Source: Nitrososphaeraceae archaeon
Lineage (GTDB): Archaea; Thermoproteota; Nitrososphaeria; Nitrososphaerales; Nitrososphaeraceae
Assembly: GCA_031316115.1 (NCBI GenBank)
Contig: JALDRC010000001.1
Coordinates: forward strand, 124,001 to 188,000
Length of the DNA stretch: 64,000 bases
Direction of reading: 5' to 3'
The position numbers were made by a program, and so were the translations under genes. Positions 38,076 through 46,815 of this stretch are shown here, piece by piece (the stretch's first letter is position 1; each line of letters begins with the position of its first letter). Under the pieces are notes generated by a model, which saw only the letters and a list, made by a program, of their open reading frames with translations, ran no database searches and was not told where the DNA came from.

Positions 38076-39023
38076 TTAATAGTTAATAATTTAAGTATAT
38101 CATATTATCTACGAAATAATACAATTAAAGCAGTAGATAATGTATCTTTTAGCATAGATTTTGGAGAATCGTTTGGTATAGCAGGGGAGTCGGGTTCAGG
38201 AAAAAGCACTCTAACATCTGCCATACTCAGAAACCTAACTCATCCAGGTAAAATAGATTCAGGTACAATAAAATTAAATGATGAAGATTTAACACAGTTA
38301 ACGGATTTAGAATTTAATTCTAGGATAAGATGGAAAAAAATATCCATGATATTTCAGGGTGCAATGAATGCCCTGGATCCTGTATATAAAATAAGATACC
38401 AAATAAAAGAAATATTTTCAACACATAAAATCAAGGAAGATTTTGACAAGGTTCTTCAGATTTTCACCGATTTTGGATTAGATAAATCAGTTTTAGACAA
38501 ATATCCTCATGAATTGAGTGGGGGGATGAAACAAAGAGTGGTAATTGTCATGGCCTTATTACTCGAACCTGAGATAATCATTGCTGACGAACCAACTACA
38601 GCCTTAGATGTATTGGTACAGGCTCAGATTATCAATCTATTGAAGAAATTGAAGACTGAAAAAAGCAAAAGTATTGTACTTATTTCACATGATATAGCTT
38701 TAATTGCTGATTTAGTAGATAAGATAGGGATTATGTATGCAGGAGAAATTGTTGAAATAAATTCAACAAAGGAAATCATCTCTAATCCAAAACATCCTTA
38801 TACAAGATCACTAATATCTTCACTGCCAGATCTTGAAAATAATATCATTGATATAAAACCTGTGGGATATAAATTAGATAAAAATATGGAGGCGTTAGAT
38901 AGTAATTCATGCAAATATTTTTTAAAATGTGAATATGCTATGGATATATGTAAAATTAAGCCTCTAGATTTTACAACTGGTAAAAATAGTTTTGTAAAAT
39001 GCTGGCTATTTAAAGATAAATAA
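38076..39023 (+). pseudogene. dppD: Oligopeptide/dipeptide ABC transporter ATPase without a usual start codon
   Basis: The frame is open from 38061 to 39023 and reads through a full DppD/OppD ATPase: LIVNNLSISYYLRNNTIKAV, Walker A GIAGESGSGKSTL, the Q-loop FQGAMNALDPV, the signature ELSGGMKQRVVIVMALLLEP, Walker B IIADEPTTALD, the His switch VLISHD, and the C-terminal oligopeptide tail with CKYFLKCEYAMDIC. No ATG, GTG or TTG lies in frame before Walker A. The first ATG (38346) is after it and would give an inactive protein. The natural start would align with the TTA-ATA-GTT at 38076-38084. No permease or binding-protein gene is adjacent. It is either a start-lost pseudogene or uses a rare start. 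Confidence 0.7.
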
Positions 39024-39047
39024 CATAATAGTTCAGAAATCAAAATA

Positions 39048-39290
39048 TTATTGAAAATCATGTAACTGTTTTTCCTTATATCGAGATATTTTTTTTACTA
39101 CTTCCTGGTAATGTTTCTGCAGTATGTGGGAATTTGCACAGTCATCATGCATAAGCCCTATCTCACAAAATTCACATGATGTAACAAAGGAGAAATCCGT
39201 AAATTTTGCTTTGCAATGACTACAGTACTCTGAATTTATTTCATAATCGGTCAGAGGTTTAATCCATGCTTCTCTCCATAAAAGTTGCAT
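39048..39290 (-). CDS. Small Cys/His-rich zinc-binding protein
   Basis: 80 residues: YCSHCKAKFTDFSF, SCEFCEIGLMHDDCANSH, and QKHYQEVVKK. This is a treble-clef-like arrangement of two CxxC and two distal Cys/His ligands. Function unknown. Convergent with the ABC ATPase. Confidence 0.65.
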   Translation of the reverse strand: MQLLWREAWIKPLTDYEINSEYCSHCKAKFTDFSFVTSCEFCEIGLMHDDCANSHILQKHYQEVVKKISRYKEKQLHDFQ

Positions 39291-39338
39291 AAATCTACTG
39301 ATAAGATTCAGTTATATATTATTTCTATATAAATTCAA

Positions 39339-39803
39339 ATGTTGATTGGAAACCGCCAATATAAACAACCTAGTATTACAGTAGATGCTATTATTCCTAA
39401 ACTATCCTCAATATTATTAATTAAAAGAAAGAAAGAGCCCTATAAAGATACACTTGCTCTTCCAGGAGGGTTTATCGAATATAATGAAACAGCGGAACAG
39501 GCAATAATAAGGGAAGTTTTTGAAGAGACATCACTGAAAATTCAGGTAGTAGATATTCTTGGGGTTTATTCAGATCCACAAAGGGATCCCAGAGGACACG
39601 TAATGACAATTGTATTTATTTCAAAAATACATGGAGGTAAGGAACTACAAGGGGATGATGCAAAGGAGATTGATTGGGTAAAGTTGAAAGATGTTGATAA
39701 GATTAAACTTGCTTTTGATCATAGTTTAATTGTCAAAGATTACAAAAATTGGAAAAAAATACATAGAACATATTGGACAGCCAAAGACCGACAATCAGCC
39801 TAA
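39339..39803 (+). CDS. Nudix hydrolase (ADP-ribose pyrophosphatase-like)
   Basis: 154 residues. The Nudix box begins at GGFIEYNETAEQAIIREVFE and continues ETSL, preceded by DTLALPGGF. The YSDPQRDPRGHVMTIVF after it is typical of archaeal ADP-ribose/NADH pyrophosphatase relatives. Likely a housekeeping hydrolase. Confidence 0.87.
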   Translation: MLIGNRQYKQPSITVDAIIPKLSSILLIKRKKEPYKDTLALPGGFIEYNETAEQAIIREVFEETSLKIQVVDILGVYSDPQRDPRGHVMTIVFISKIHGGKELQGDDAKEIDWVKLKDVDKIKLAFDHSLIVKDYKNWKKIHRTYWTAKDRQSA

Positions 39804-39926
39804 AGGGCCAAAACAGCTTTAAATTATTAAATCTAGACATATTGTATTTATTTTCCGAATAGAATTTATTATACCTCTTTTTGTCAATCAATTTATATTC
39901 CAAACTGGTTATTATAATGTTATATT

Positions 39927-41168
39927 ATGCAAGCTACTCAAATAGAAGTAAACCAAATTAGAAAGGATTTCCCTATCCTGCTTCGTAGAATCAATGGCAA
40001 ACCTTTAGTCTATTTTGATAATGCTGCCACCACTCAGAAACCTTCTTCAGTGATAACCTCTATCTCTGAGTATTATACTACCTATAATGCTAATATTCAC
40101 AGAGCTGTATATCAAATTGCTGAAGAAGCTACCAATGCTTTTGAAACTACAAGAGATAAAGTTTCATCATTTATTAATGCGCACTCGAGAGAAGAAATTA
40201 TTTTCACAAGAAATACTACTGAATCAATAAATTTGGTTGCATATTCTTGGGGTAGGAAAAATGTTGGAAGAGGAGATACAATCATTTTGTCTGAATTAGA
40301 ACATCATAGTAACATTGTACCATGGCAAATTTTGTGTCAGGAACGAGGAGCACAAATAAAATATTTAACTATAGATCAGGATGGAAATTTAGACTTATCT
40401 GAACTTGAATCATGTACGTCAAATAATAATGTAAAATTAATTTCTTTAAGTCATATGTCAAACGCTATAGGTAATATAATCCCAATAAAATATATAGTAA
40501 AAATTGCTCACTCCTTCGGAATCCCAATTTTTGTTGATGGTGCCCAATCAGTCCCACATCTAAAGACAGATGTGACTGACATAGATTGTGATTTTTTGGC
40601 TTTTTCTGGACATAAAATGCTTGGACCTACTGGAGTAGGTGTTCTATATGCCAAAAAAAAGATTCTTGAAGAAATGAACCCCTTTATTGGAGGAGGAGAT
40701 ATGATCAAGGAAGTTCATAAATATGAAACTAGCTACAACGATTTACCCCATAAATTTGAAGGCGGTACGCCCAACATTGCTGATGTTATAGGATTTGGCA
40801 AGGCATTAGATTACTTGAACAAGATTGGTATAGAAAATATTCGTAGACACGAAATTGAATTAACAAAATATGCATTAGAAGAAATGTCTAATTTAAAGAA
40901 CATTCAGTTGTATGGAAGTCCTGATCCTTATCAAAGAGGAGGAATAATTTCCTTTAACCTCGGAGATATTCATCCGCATGATTTGGCCACTATCTTGAAT
41001 GAAGAAGCCATTGCAATTAGGTCTGGACATCATTGTGCTCAGGTGTTAATGGAAAAATTAGAAGTTCCTGCTACTTCTAGAGCAAGTTTTTATATTTATA
41101 ACACAATTGAAGAAATCAATATATTTATTAATGCCTTACACAAAGCTATGAGGTTGTTTCGACTTTGA
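39927..41168 (+). CDS. sufS: Cysteine desulfurase SufS
   Basis: PLP enzyme that mobilises sulfur from cysteine for Fe-S clusters. NH2-end RKDFPILLRRINGKPLVYFD, NAATTQKP, PLP Lys in FLAFSGHKMLGPTGVGVLYA and active Cys in RSGHHCAQVLMEKL. 413 residues. Coupled to sufU by a 4-nt overlap. Confidence 0.96.
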   Translation: MQATQIEVNQIRKDFPILLRRINGKPLVYFDNAATTQKPSSVITSISEYYTTYNANIHRAVYQIAEEATNAFETTRDKVSSFINAHSREEIIFTRNTTESINLVAYSWGRKNVGRGDTIILSELEHHSNIVPWQILCQERGAQIKYLTIDQDGNLDLSELESCTSNNNVKLISLSHMSNAIGNIIPIKYIVKIAHSFGIPIFVDGAQSVPHLKTDVTDIDCDFLAFSGHKMLGPTGVGVLYAKKKILEEMNPFIGGGDMIKEVHKYETSYNDLPHKFEGGTPNIADVIGFGKALDYLNKIGIENIRRHEIELTKYALEEMSNLKNIQLYGSPDPYQRGGIISFNLGDIHPHDLATILNEEAIAIRSGHHCAQVLMEKLEVPATSRASFYIYNTIEEINIFINALHKAMRLFRL

Positions 41169-41593
41169 GTGACGATATTTATCGTGAAATTATTTTAGAT
41201 CATTATAGAAATCCCAGAAATAAAGGAAAAATGACTGATGCAGATGTGGTTATTCATGACAGTAATCCATTATGTGGAGATCAAATCGATATTTATCTCA
41301 AGGTGAAGGACGGTGATATTGATGATATCAAATTTGACGGAAGAGGTTGTGCAATAAGTCAAGCAAGTGCATCGATGTTAACAGAAATGATATTAAAAAA
41401 GCCTTTGACATTAGCAAAAGACATTTCAAAAGAAGATATTTTAGAAAATATAGGTTTGACCAATTTAGGACCTGCGAGGATAAAATGCGCACTTTTATCA
41501 TTAAAAGTACTAAAGATGGGAATGGTCAAATATTACGAAGATAAAGAACCAGTTACAGCCGAAAAATTAGAAAAAGATTCTAATTTATATTAA
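41165..41593 (+). CDS. sufU: Fe-S scaffold / sulfur acceptor SufU
   Basis: 142 residues with the three SufU/IscU-type Cys: NPLCGDQIDIYLK, FDGRGCAISQASASMLTE, and ARIKCALLSLKVLK. The start YREIILDHYRNPRNKG is typical. TTG start overlapping the sufS stop. Works with SufS; the DUF59-PqqD protein (3531-4130) may act in the same pathway. Confidence 0.94.
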   Translation: MSDDIYREIILDHYRNPRNKGKMTDADVVIHDSNPLCGDQIDIYLKVKDGDIDDIKFDGRGCAISQASASMLTEMILKKPLTLAKDISKEDILENIGLTNLGPARIKCALLSLKVLKMGMVKYYEDKEPVTAEKLEKDSNLY

Positions 41594-41628
41594 CAAAAAT
41601 ACAATGGATTAACGATGCTTATCTAGTC

Positions 41629-41970
41629 GTGGACATCACAGATTTTTACAAGAATTTAATAGTCTATAAAACTGTTGAGATTTCAGACAAACAGAAAATA
41701 GTTAAAGTAGCAAAGGATATGGTAGAAGATTATATTGCATTTAGAGGTCCAGAAAAATTTAGTTATAGAATCTTACTTCCTAGAAAAGAAAAAGACATTA
41801 ATTTTGCAAAAAATCTGGGACTGGGTATTCAATTAGAGTTTTTGTCCCAACTTAAGAGGAGGAAGATCAAGGTGAAATTGAGAGAGATAAAATATATTCA
41901 TGATTCCAGTCATTTTGGATGGCTTCTATTAGACTCTGATTTCTCGATTACAAATTTTGACAATAAATAA
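41629..41970 (+). CDS. Uncharacterised 113-residue protein
   Basis: Not recognised. GTG start 36 nt after sufU, same strand, so possibly co-transcribed. Sequence ISDKQKIVKVAKDMVEDYIA, FSYRILLPRKEKDINFAKN and KVKLREIKYIHDSSHFGWLL reads as a small alpha/beta protein. No metal motif. Confidence 0.6.
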   Translation: MDITDFYKNLIVYKTVEISDKQKIVKVAKDMVEDYIAFRGPEKFSYRILLPRKEKDINFAKNLGLGIQLEFLSQLKRRKIKVKLREIKYIHDSSHFGWLLLDSDFSITNFDNK

Positions 41971-42004
41971 TATAAAGGAATTTTGTATAAAAGATAGCAG
42001 AATT

Positions 42005-42679
42005 TTAATTAAACCTATTTAAATCTGATAACTCGTTTGGTTTCAATAGTTTGCATAATATCATTGCGATTATCATTCCATATAAAATACCCCCTACTAC
42101 ATCAAAGAAATAATTTTGAAGTAAATATAATCTAGAAAATCCTATCGACAATGGATATATCCACAATATTTTTCCAACTATGTTGTCATTTCTTCTAAGA
42201 GTAAACCAAAATCCAATTATAACTACGAAAGCTGTAGTACGGGCAGTGTGATTAGAAGGAAAGGAAAAGTCTCTTGAAATAGGCATCATGCTATCCTTTT
42301 CTACAGTAAATTTCTCTGGAACATTATATTTAGGGATATACTGTTCTATTGGAGATAAGCGACCTACTAATGGTTTGATGTACATGATAGAAACAGAAAG
42401 AATAACGATAGAGATAAGTAGTAACAAGCCCATCTTTCTAGTACGTTTAATTATAGTTAATGCTGCTCCGACTATAACCATTATAAATAGATCACCCAAC
42501 GAAGAAAGTACGATTATTACAATATCAAATGTGTATATACCGCTGATATCATAAAATACTTTAGTAACTACTTGATCTAGATTATTCGTTATCCCATAAT
42601 GAACAGAAACAACCAATCCCAGAAATAGAATAATTAGAAAGACGAATTTCTTGGTTCTAAGACTTACTGTTGCCTGCAT
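42005..42679 (-). CDS. PAP2-family membrane phosphatase homologue with altered active site
   Basis: 224 residues, about six membrane spans. PAP2 layout is present but altered. Motif 1 is KPLVGRLSP (the Arg of KX6RP is Ser109). Motif 2 is FPSNHTARTTAF (His144 kept, Gly to Asn). Motif 3 is GFSRLYLLQNYFFDVVGG, with Asn189 where the nucleophilic His belongs. Active members dephosphorylate lipid carriers such as polyprenyl diphosphate. With motif 1 Arg and motif 3 His both gone, catalysis by the usual route is not expected. Confidence 0.8.
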   Translation of the reverse strand: MQATVSLRTKKFVFLIILFLGLVVSVHYGITNNLDQVVTKVFYDISGIYTFDIVIIVLSSLGDLFIMVIVGAALTIIKRTRKMGLLLLISIVILSVSIMYIKPLVGRLSPIEQYIPKYNVPEKFTVEKDSMMPISRDFSFPSNHTARTTAFVVIIGFWFTLRRNDNIVGKILWIYPLSIGFSRLYLLQNYFFDVVGGILYGMIIAMILCKLLKPNELSDLNRFN

Positions 42680-42882
42680 CCTACTCCCTCATCGAAATTT
42701 AAATAGAAAGAAACCATAATCCACTACAATCACAAAGTTTTTAAAAAGTATATAACACATATCCTTTAAACCTTTACATTGTATCATAATTTCGATTTTT
42801 TTAGTATTCTGAATATTTAATAACTAATCCTCTTTTCTTAGAGAAATCTACATACATTTTATGATATTAAAACTAAAAAAAA

Positions 42883-42957
42883 TGCCGGAGGCGGGATTCG
42901 AGCCCGCGACCTTTCGATTATGAGTCGAACGCTCTAACCAGGCTGAGCCACTCCGGC
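42883..42957 (-). tRNA. tRNA-Met (CAT), probably elongator
   Basis: On the minus strand: acceptor GCCGGAG/CTCCGGC, D arm GCTC/GAGC, anticodon stem TTCGA/TCGAA with loop CTCATAA, variable AGGTC, T arm GCGGG-CTCGAAT-CCCGC and discriminator A. Intron-free, no encoded CCA. The GCCGG acceptor resembles archaeal elongator tRNA-Met; a tRNA-Ile2 with modified C34 cannot be excluded from sequence. Confidence 0.92.
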
Positions 42958-43074
42958 AAGCTCAGCAGCGTCCTAGAAACCTTATTTTTTTGTAATATAT
43001 ATTCTATTCAGATAAATGATACAAAATTTTTGGAATCGTTTACAATAGTTCATACTTGATATCTCTTCTCAAGC

Positions 43075-43320
43075 ATGGATAACTACATTAGAAAAGATAA
43101 AAAGCCTAAAAGAATATATTTTAAAAAATTTCTTTTAAATTACATAATAGAATTAACGCAAATCTATAAAATTAACCCTATAAAAAAATGGATGACCAAG
43201 ATATATCATTTAGTTTATAAGAATTGGGGTTATTGTAAAGAAGTATTTTATATAAAACTTTTAAGGATTGTCAGTGTGGTTTTTAAGGATATATATTTAT
43301 TTAATCAAGATATTATGTGA
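43075..43320 (+). CDS. Possible 81-residue basic protein
   Basis: ATG to TGA, highly Lys/Ile/Tyr-rich (MDNYIRKDKKPKRIYFKKFL), with a composition close to what AT-rich non-coding sequence gives. No domain. Kept only as a possibility because the flanking 500 bp have no other candidate. Confidence 0.25.
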   Translation: MDNYIRKDKKPKRIYFKKFLLNYIIELTQIYKINPIKKWMTKIYHLVYKNWGYCKEVFYIKLLRIVSVVFKDIYLFNQDIM

Positions 43321-43810
43321 CTATTAGATTTATGTATAAATAAGAGAAAATTGGATTTATACAAAATCAGAGGTAATATAAAAATAGCTTAGTTTATATG
43401 TAATTTCTTTTGAGATACTGATCCCTTATATAGACATTTCAGGTTGAAAGTTAATATATTCAATACGGATGATAATGAGACTGTTACTGAACCGATGGCC
43501 TAACAACTATAACACTTTCTCATAAAACAGTCAAATAGATTTTGCATCCATTAACTCGAAAGAAAAAATATAAAAAAATCAAAAATCAAAATGATGAAAA
43601 GATAACATATATAGTTGGTATTATTTCCGATAATACTAAATCATATAAATTAGAACAGAATATTATCTCTAATAAGAAAAAAATTACATCACACAGATAG
43701 GAATTTTCATAAATTTTAAAATAATCGAAATATCCTATTGAAAATGATACAAAATCTCAAATAAAAAAAGAGCAAAATTCAATACTATAACATATTAAGT
43801 ACTTTATAAT
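43321..43810. other. 490-bp gap, nothing recognised
   Basis: AT-rich, stops in all frames; a few short frames around 43560-43690 have no coding look. It may be decayed. Confidence 0.4.
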
Positions 43811-45829
43811 TTACAGAACTTTATTTTCAGTATTATTTTTGTTAATAGCATTATAATCGATATCAAATATCACATTCTGATGAGTGAATTCTCTAAATAT
43901 TTGTCTTTTTTTGATATTATGTTGTTGTTCAGTTTTTAACAATGCTGAAAGGATCCTAACAGCTTCTACGATATATTTACCCTTATTTAGCATTACACAT
44001 TCTGCTCTTTGTCCTCTTGCGGCATCTATAATTTCAGCCCTAGTGGGCAATCCACTTTTAGATAAGGTTTCAAGAATCTGCGTGGCTAAAATAACTGGAA
44101 TATGTGCTGCCTCACATAAACATAAAATATCCTCCTGAATTAAAGATAAATTTTCAAAACCCATCTCTACGGCAAGATCACCTCTTGCAATTAATATACC
44201 AAATTTAGGTAAAAATAATCCTGTTAAGAGAATTCTTCCCAAATTATGTACAGCAGTACGAGTTTCTATCTTTGCAATTACTCCAAAATCAGGATGACCT
44301 AAGTTTATTAATTTATGATATAAATTTTGTATATCATCTTGCGAATGTGCAAATGATATACCAACTGCTGTGGCATTTTTTACTATGAATTTTAAATCTT
44401 CAAGGTCTTGTGATGTTATGGCTTGAAGATCCAAATTTGAATCGGGAAAATTTAAACCTTTATCTGTTTTTATACGTGCTATAGTTTCAGAAGGATATAT
44501 TATTTCTAATTCTAAAAAATTTTTGTGTTTGAACATCACCTTTGCACCTAACTTCCCGTCATCTATCAATACCCTATGCCCCACCTCTATTTTTTCTAAG
44601 ACTTCAGGCATAGTACAACTAATTTGGTTATAACTACCAAAATTTGGTAATTTTTCGATTTCGTTTTTAAATAATATTATTTTGTCTCCTTTTTTAGTCT
44701 CAATAACCAACGGATGGGATTCGATCTTTCCAGCTATCATTATGTGTTCCATGTTTCTGGGGAATGGGCATTGGTTAAAATTCTCATAATATTTTTTTCT
44801 GTATAAAATTATATCAGAATCTAAATATATTGATTTTTCTATACCAACTCTAATTCTACTTTTACTTATCTTTTCCAGAACAGTAATAGTCCGATACCTA
44901 TTTCTGGAATCATAAAAAAATAAGATTTCGCCAATCTCCAAATCTGCAAGTTCTTGCATTCCGTCAGCTATAGAGATTACAAAACTTTCCGGGACTCCAG
45001 TTAATTTTGTTTTTTTGGTATATCGCGCCTCCGAATCTAAGAATCCTTCTATTAATTTAATTGGTTTTCTATATGTATCCTTTGGAACTTTAATCTTCAA
45101 AGGCTCTGTTCCTATTCCCGTAGATTTTATTCTTATTTTTGGTCCAGCTAAATCCATAACAATCCTACATTTTCTACCAATATCTAGGGATTGTTCCTTC
45201 AATCGTTGTTCTGCATTTCTAATAGCATCGATTATCATTTTCCATTTTTGTTGAGTACCATAGGCACAATTTATCCTAGCAATATCCATCCCATTCTTTA
45301 ACAATTCTTCCAATAATTCAGGTTGATAAGCCATATCACTATCAACCGTTACCATTATACGTGTGATCCTTTGTCCTCTAGCACGACCAAGTAGTAATTG
45401 CGTCCGTTCTGAAATTATATCCTTGGCCTCTTTTTGATTTATTTTTTCAAGAGATGTTTTATGAATTGGTGAATAGCCATAATGTTTTAGAATCTGTTCG
45501 AGACTGGTTAGTACATTATCTTCCAACCGCCCTAGAGATGAAACACCATCTTGAGCCAATCTTAGTTGAATCTGTTCTATATTACGTCTCCTTAACGCTA
45601 AATAACATAATAAATTATCACAACATTTGTTATGTGTTTGAATATACAAATTTTGAACTTGAAAATATTTTTTTATTATTTGAGCCTCTAAAATTATATT
45701 CTTGTATAATAAAAATAGATCCCTTCCCAATTTTTTTTGTTCATCAGTTAGGCAAATCGATTGAATATCATTATTCATATGATCAAGATCCTTTGGTTTG
45801 GAATTATTATACACACTTTTTAATAGCAA
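43811..45829 (-). CDS. Atypical pyruvate-kinase-like protein with N-terminal extension
   Basis: 672 residues. Residues 1-150 are a helical extension with no known domain. From about 155 a pyruvate kinase barrel runs: RITRIMVTVDSDMAYQP, ARINCAYG (185-191), MDLAGPKIRI (225-234), VLIDDGKLGAKV, GLNFPDSNLDL, the signature VIAKIETRTAVHNL (Lys520, Glu522), ARGDLAVE (548-555) and LPTRAEIIDAARGQRAECVM. DLAGPKIR instead of DTKGPEIR, and ARINCA instead of RLNFSH, place it with atypical bacterial PK-like proteins. The regulatory C-terminal domain is missing. The B domain is enlarged. Whether it makes pyruvate is unknown. Confidence 0.8.
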   Translation of the reverse strand: MLLKSVYNNSKPKDLDHMNNDIQSICLTDEQKKLGRDLFLLYKNIILEAQIIKKYFQVQNLYIQTHNKCCDNLLCYLALRRRNIEQIQLRLAQDGVSSLGRLEDNVLTSLEQILKHYGYSPIHKTSLEKINQKEAKDIISERTQLLLGRARGQRITRIMVTVDSDMAYQPELLEELLKNGMDIARINCAYGTQQKWKMIIDAIRNAEQRLKEQSLDIGRKCRIVMDLAGPKIRIKSTGIGTEPLKIKVPKDTYRKPIKLIEGFLDSEARYTKKTKLTGVPESFVISIADGMQELADLEIGEILFFYDSRNRYRTITVLEKISKSRIRVGIEKSIYLDSDIILYRKKYYENFNQCPFPRNMEHIMIAGKIESHPLVIETKKGDKIILFKNEIEKLPNFGSYNQISCTMPEVLEKIEVGHRVLIDDGKLGAKVMFKHKNFLELEIIYPSETIARIKTDKGLNFPDSNLDLQAITSQDLEDLKFIVKNATAVGISFAHSQDDIQNLYHKLINLGHPDFGVIAKIETRTAVHNLGRILLTGLFLPKFGILIARGDLAVEMGFENLSLIQEDILCLCEAAHIPVILATQILETLSKSGLPTRAEIIDAARGQRAECVMLNKGKYIVEAVRILSALLKTEQQHNIKKRQIFREFTHQNVIFDIDYNAINKNNTENKVL

Positions 45830-45944
45830 TTCTTCTAAATAAATAATACTGCTATTATAAGCTCTGTTAATTTAAGACGATATTCAGACCATTTAATTTA
45901 AAATTTTAGTTATTATTTACTACTGTATCATAAGGTATCTTTAG

Positions 45945-46555
45945 AAACAAATAATTGTATCCAATTATATACATGAAATATATTACACTCTCCTTGGATA
46001 CAAGGATAATAATCATCAAAACTTTCTATTCTATCTTTCAAAAACTGGTTTACTATTTCCATCAAACTTTTCTCTATTGTAGAATGTAGTTAGTGTTTTT
46101 CTCCAATTACGTTGCATGCTTCATCATATCAGGTACCACCATCCATATAGACAGTATTTTTGCAATATTTAGATACAAGAGATCTAGTAAATTCTCAAAC
46201 AACCAGCATGTTTCTCTCTTCTCATATATAGATTCCAAGCGCAGAACTTTGGACAGTTTAAATACAAAATCACAACCAGAAATGTTTCCTTCCAATTTGG
46301 ATTACAGTTTCATCTACTACGTATGCGGAGACTCTTTTTGTCTTGTAAATCTGACAGGATCTCAACCTTTGGATCCAGTTCCAAACAGAAACATAACTCA
46401 TTTTATCATCTCTAAATATTACTAGTGCTTTAGATATATTAAGCAGTCTCAAACCAAGAAATTATAGATAAAGAGAATATATTGCAAAATAGTTTGATGT
46501 TCTATTTCTTTTAAATAATATTTTATTCACATAATCAATAGAATGTTCTAGATAC
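45945..46555 (-). pseudogene. Decayed DDE transposase, copy C
   Basis: On the minus strand, SKALVIFRDDKMSYVSVWNW then KRVSAYVVDETVIQIGRKHFWL match copy A (490-1174). A frameshift follows, and the rest continues in other frames through a GGTGGTACCTGATATG region and a degraded FDDYYPC... VYNWIQLF end. Frames are interrupted several times. No terminal repeats were identified. It fills the gap upstream of the CoA-disulfide-reductase-like gene. Confidence 0.7.
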
Positions 46556-46815
46556 ACTTTTTGCTGCTTAAATTAACAGAGCATTTAATATCATTTACGG
46601 AATTGGAATTATGTATATTTAATGCAAATGTGTATAGAATAAGATCTAGATCTATGTGTCTAACTTAAAATTTGTTTTGTATTCATTTTTACATGTAGAT
46701 TTTCCAGGTAATATGAGAACATCTAAAAGTAAACCACGGGTAATTTTCAATGTTGCAATCAAAAAAGAAAAATGTATGTTTTTATTAATATCTCAATAGG
46801 TGTTATTGATATAAT

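Noticed and set aside
43075-43320. 81-residue ORF as a confident gene
   Set aside because: The Lys/Ile/Tyr composition is what random AT-rich sequence gives; listed only with low confidence.
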